Below are positions 60,371 through 64,000 of a stretch of DNA of 64,000 bases, one piece after another. Origin of the DNA: Cymbidium sinense (lineage: Eukaryota > Streptophyta > Magnoliopsida > Asparagales > Orchidaceae); contig CM038214.1 in the NCBI GenBank assembly GCA_021442155.1, forward strand, positions 49,978,703 to 50,042,702, written 5' to 3'. The translations under genes and the position numbers were made by a program. The stretch's first letter is position 1; each line of letters starts with the position of its first letter. Under the pieces are notes generated by a model. It saw nothing but the letters and a program-made list of their open reading frames with translations. It was not told where the DNA came from and did no database searches.

Positions 60371-60510
60371 TGAGTTAGAGTTAGGGTTTAGGGTATTCAA
60401 ATCACTAATAGTCAAGGGAAAGTCTCTTAAAGAAATTTTCTTTAGTTACCATAACTATGTTAGGATTAGGTCATTCTTTAGATCTACTCCTAATGATATC
60501 TTTATTCAAG
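60371..60510. other. Junction segment (copy D)
   Basis: Third copy of the ~130-bp junction piece, with TCAAGGGAAAGTCTCTTAAA in its core. Confidence 0.75.
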
Positions 60511-60794
60511 GTTTAGGGTTTAGGGTTTAGGGTTTGGGTTAGTTTAGGGTTTAGGGTTTGTTAGTTTAGGGTTTAGGTTTAGGTTAGTTTTAGGGTTTAG
60601 GGTTTAGGTTTAGGGTGGGGGTTTAGGGTTTAGGTTTAAGGTAGGTTTTGTGGGTTTAAGGTTTAAGGTTTAGGGTTTTAATTTTAGGTTTGGGTTTGTT
60701 TTGGGTGGTTTAGTGTTTATGGTTTAGGGTTTTTAGGGTTTAGGGTTTTAGTTTTAGGTTTAGGGTTTAAGTTTTAGTTTAGGGTTTAGGGTTT

Positions 60795-61050
60795 ATGGTT
60801 TTTTTAATAGAGAACAAATTCAGATTCAACATTTCATCTTTTCAATTTCATCAACCAAGTAGCATCCCAAGTTTTCTACGACACAAGCGATGACATCGAT
60901 GAAAAATAAGCACCCATAGAGTAGATCAAAAACCTTAGATAAGTAGAACCGTCTCTACAATAAAGACATAGTTCCTTAAGTAGCGATCGATCTATCCATT
61001 CTTTCATGATCGAACCACACCTCTCCTCGAGTGAGATCCGCCATCTATTT
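60795..61050. other. Conserved island, partial, in array 3
   Basis: AGAGAACAAATTCAGATTCA start and AGTTTTCTACGACACAAGC middle; the CCACCACC-rich end of the other islands is mostly absent. Confidence 0.65.
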
Positions 61051-61841
61051 ATTCATTTTTTTAGGTTTTATTTTTAGGTTTATTTTTTAGGTTTAGGTTT
61101 TTATTTTGTTTTTATTTTAATTTATTTTATTTTATGTTTATTTTATTTTTATTTTACATTTAGTTTTTATTTTATTAAGGTTTTTCATTCTTAGGTTTAT
61201 TTTATTTTTTCACTTTAGTTTGGTTTTTCTTTATTTATTTTAGTTTATTTTTATTTTTTATTTTATTTTTTTTAGGTTTAGGTTTAGGTTTTACTTTAGG
61301 TTTTATTTATTTATTTATTTAATTTTCTTTAGGTTTAGGTTTTTTAATTATTTTATTTTTAGGTTTTATTTAGTTTAGGGTTTAGTGTTTTAGGGTTTAG
61401 GGTTTAGTGTTTGGGTTTAAGGTTTAGTTTTAGTGTTTTAGGTTTAGGGCTTTGTTTTATTTTAGGGTTTGGGGTTACCAGGGTTTTATGGTTAGTTTGG
61501 GTGGTGGGTTTTGGGGTTTGTGGGTTTTGGCCATGGCTTGGGCACTCAGTTTAGTTTTAGGGGTGGGGTTTAGGGTTTTAGGGTTGTGGTTTATGGTTGT
61601 GGTTGATTTAGTAGTGGTTTAGAATTTTTTTGGGTTTAGGGTTTAGTGTTTAGGGCTTAGGTTTAGGCTGTGGTCATGGTTTGGGGTTATGGTTTAGGGT
61701 TATAAGTCTAGTTTGGGGTTTTAGTCTAGGTTTTAAGTTATGTTTGGTTTATGGTTTTGGGATTATGGTTAGGGTTTATGGTTTATGGTTAGGGTTTAGT
61801 TTGGGTTGAGGTTTTATAGTTTAGTGTTTAGGGTTTGGGTT

Positions 61842-61843
<2 letters not shown>

Positions 61844-61890
<47 letters not shown>
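61844..61890 (+). repeat. Homopolymer of 47 T
   Basis: An uninterrupted T run. It stands where other copies have a TTTTT landmark and the AGAGAACAAATTCAGATTC start of the island, so it replaces about 35 bp of known sequence. Confidence 0.9.
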
Positions 61891-61891
<1 letters not shown>

Positions 61892-62130
61892 ATTTCATTA
61901 ACTAAGTAACTACTTAGGTTTTCTAAGACACAAGCGATGACATAGATAAAAATGAGCACTTAGAGCAAATAAAACCCTAGATAAGTAGAATCGTCTACTA
62001 TAAAGACAGCCCATAAGGAATAGATCGATCATCCATTCTTGTTTATCCATCCCTTCTAACCACTACCTGAGTAGCGGATCACCATCATATCCCCATCCCT
62101 CTGCCACCACCACTAAAACCTCCATTGTTT
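61891..62130. other. Conserved island, 5'-trimmed, in array 3
   Basis: From GATTTCATTAACTAAGTAAC to the CCACCACC part. Fourth example of the 380-bp island. Confidence 0.65.
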
Positions 62131-62619
62131 TTGGTGGTTTAGGTTTTATTTTATTTTAGGTTTAGGTTTTAGGTTTTATTTTATGTTTATTTTAGTTTTA
62201 TTTTTTATTTAGGTTTAGGATAATTTTTAGTTTATTTTATTTTATTTAGTTTAAGTTTAGGTTTAGGTTTTATTTATTTTAGTTTAGTTTATTTAGTTTA
62301 AGTTTAGGTTTATTTTATTTTGTTTATTTTATTTTTATTTTCAGTTTAAGCTTTTTTTCAATTTAGGATTAAAGTTTTATTTTTTTTATTTTTAAGTTTT
62401 ATTTTTTATGTTTATTTTTTAGGTTTAGGTTTTTATTTAGTTTTTATTTTGTTTTATTTTATGTTTATTTTATTTTAGTTTTATTTAGGTTTTATTCTTA
62501 AGTCTTTATTTTTACATGTTTTTTTTATTTTTTTATTTTAGGTTTATGTAGGTTTTAGTAGGTTTTATTTTATTATTTATTATTTATTTACATTATTTAT
62601 TTTAGTTTAGATTTTTTTT

Positions 62620-63115
62620 AAGTTTGGCTAGGTCTTTAGGTTTAGGTTTTTTGGTCTGGGTTTGGCCTGGTTTTGGGTTTGGTTTGGTTTGGGTTTTGGG
62701 CTCATGGTTTTAGTTTGGCTTTTTGTGGTCAGAGCTCAGGATCTAGGTTTAGGGTGTGGCTCAGGTTTGGCCTAGGTTTTAGTATAGTGGCCCAGTGGTT
62801 GAGCTCAGTCAGGTTAGGAAGCCCAGTTTAGTGAGGTCATTTGAGTTGTGATCTAGGAGTTTGTTTAAACCTCAGCTCAGGGAAGTCCAACCCATCCTCA
62901 GGGTTGTGATCTATTCAGTTTAGAGCCTGGCTCAGGGTAGAGGATTTAGGGCCCAGGATCTGTTAGGTGGCTCAGTTTAGGGTTTGGTTCAGTTTAGGTG
63001 GGTATTTTGGGGCTAGGTGTTTAGTTTAGGCCCAGTGTCAGTACTAGGGCCAGTTTAGTAGGGTAGGGTCAGTGGAGGGTAGATTTAGGTTTGGGGTTGG
63101 TAGTTTATTTGGCAT
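62620..63115 (+). repeat. CAGGG/GGCCCAG-rich block in array 3
   Basis: G-rich text with GGCCCAG, CTCAGGG and GTTTAGGG words, like the blocks in array 1. No coding frame. It is followed by a unit landmark and a T-rich block, so it occupies the G-rich half of a ~1-kb unit. Confidence 0.6.
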
Positions 63116-64000
63116 GTTTATTTTGAAATTAAGCAAACCAATGTTTTAAGTTTATTTAGTTTATTTATTATTTATTTAGTTTATTTTAATTTTAATTTTA
63201 ATTTAGGTTTTTTATTTTATTTAGTAGTTTATTTATTTTAGTTTTGGTTTATTGTTTATTTTTTTGGTTTAGTTTATGTTTCCTTTAGTTTAATTTATTT
63301 TATTTTATTTTAGGTTTAAGTTTTATTTTATATACATAGGTTTAGTTTAGGTTTTTTATTTTAATTTAGGTTTAGCTTTAGGTTTTATTTAGGTTTATTT
63401 TGTTTTATTTTTAGTTTTAGTTTAATCATGGTTTATTTTATTTTATTTAGTTTTAGATAGGTTTAGTGTATTTTAGGTTCGATTTAGGTTTTATTTATTT
63501 TAAGTCTCAGGTTTAGGTTTATTTTATTTTATTTTATTTTAGGTTTAGGTTTATTTTCTTTAAGTTTATATTATTTTATTTTTTGTTTTACTTTTAGGTT
63601 TATTTTTAGGTTTTAATTTAGTTTTAATTTTATTTAATTTTAAGTTTATTTTATTTTATTTTTTGTTTATTTTTATTTTATGTATTTAATTTTAGGTTAT
63701 TTTAATTTTAATTTAGTTTAAGTTTTATTAATTTTATTTTAGTTTAGTTTTATTTTAGGTTTAGGTTTTATTTTATTTTAGGTTTAGCTTTTAGGTTTTA
63801 TATTAGGTTTTATTTGTATGTAATTTAGTTTAGTGGTTATTTTATAGTTTTAATTTATTTATTTAGAGTATTGTGGGATTTATTGTATTTTAGGTTTAGG
63901 TTTTGTTTAATTTATTTTAATTTAGGTTTGGGTTTATTTTATTTTGTTTATTTTATTTATTTTGTTTGGTTTAAGTTTTATATTTTATTTTATTTTTTAG

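Larger units (their letters stand above)
60511..64000 (+). repeat. Telomere-like array 3 (runs off the window)
   Basis: Starts with good TTTAGGG runs (60511-60785), then an island, T-rich and G-rich blocks, a poly-T run, a second island, and a CAGGG-rich block at 62620-63115. A landmark (GAAATTAAGCAAACCAATG) is at about 63125. Its order differs from arrays 1 and 2, as the first island comes directly after the leader. Ends T-rich at the window edge. Confidence 0.75.

Noticed and set aside
1..64000. CRISPR array, tRNA or rRNA genes
   Set aside because: Regular repeats here are telomere-like or satellite-like without spacer logic, and no tRNA or rRNA signatures were seen.

Overview
The window looks like repeat-rich nuclear DNA of a plant. 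The telomere-type heptamer is TTTAGGG, the only recognisable proteins belong to a decayed Ty3/gypsy retrotransposon of the Tat (Ogre/Retand-like) lineage, and the rest is AT-rich non-coding repeat. I see no host gene, rRNA, tRNA, CRISPR array or bacterial-type operon. The species cannot be named from this sequence.

Layout. Four copies of one composite repeat lie head to tail on the + strand and are separated by long telomere-like arrays. They are copy A (about 262-15225), copy B (21781-29448, cut by a gap), copy C (29549-40017, 5' end missing) and copy D (47432-60370). A 100-N gap lies at 29449-29548. The arrays are at 1-261, 15371-21720, 40150-47371 and 60511-64000. Each composite copy has the same order: an AT-rich 5' leader; a domain built from TTTGGGTCAA-like words; pol domains (protease, reverse transcriptase, RNase H, a second archaeal-type RNase H, integrase); a 3' region of diverged repeats ending in a cluster of CCCCAGTGGA motifs; and about four diverged units of a ~350-bp satellite-like repeat. 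A ~130-bp junction piece then leads into the TTTAGGG-like array.

The arrays have their own order. A landmark of poly-T, AAATTAA and TAAACC recurs about every 1 kb. Each period has a T-rich TTTTA half and a TTTAGGG-rich half, and a conserved ~380-bp non-telomeric island interrupts the array.

State of the genes. No pol reading frame is intact. Some damage is real and old: stop codons and lost catalytic residues are shared by A and C, while B and D form a second, less decayed subfamily. Much of the frameshifting, however, consists of small deletions that differ between otherwise matching copies and tend to fall at CAG/CTG triplets. That pattern fits base-calling loss at methylated CHG sites in noisy long reads. 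The parts left and right of the N gap also carry the same ~25 kb of content in the same order, so the large duplication may be two unmerged contigs or haplotypes rather than a true tandem array. The most interesting candidate biology is the retrotransposon-satellite-telomere composite repeat itself and its ~1-kb periodic telomere-like array, provided these survive a check against raw reads.
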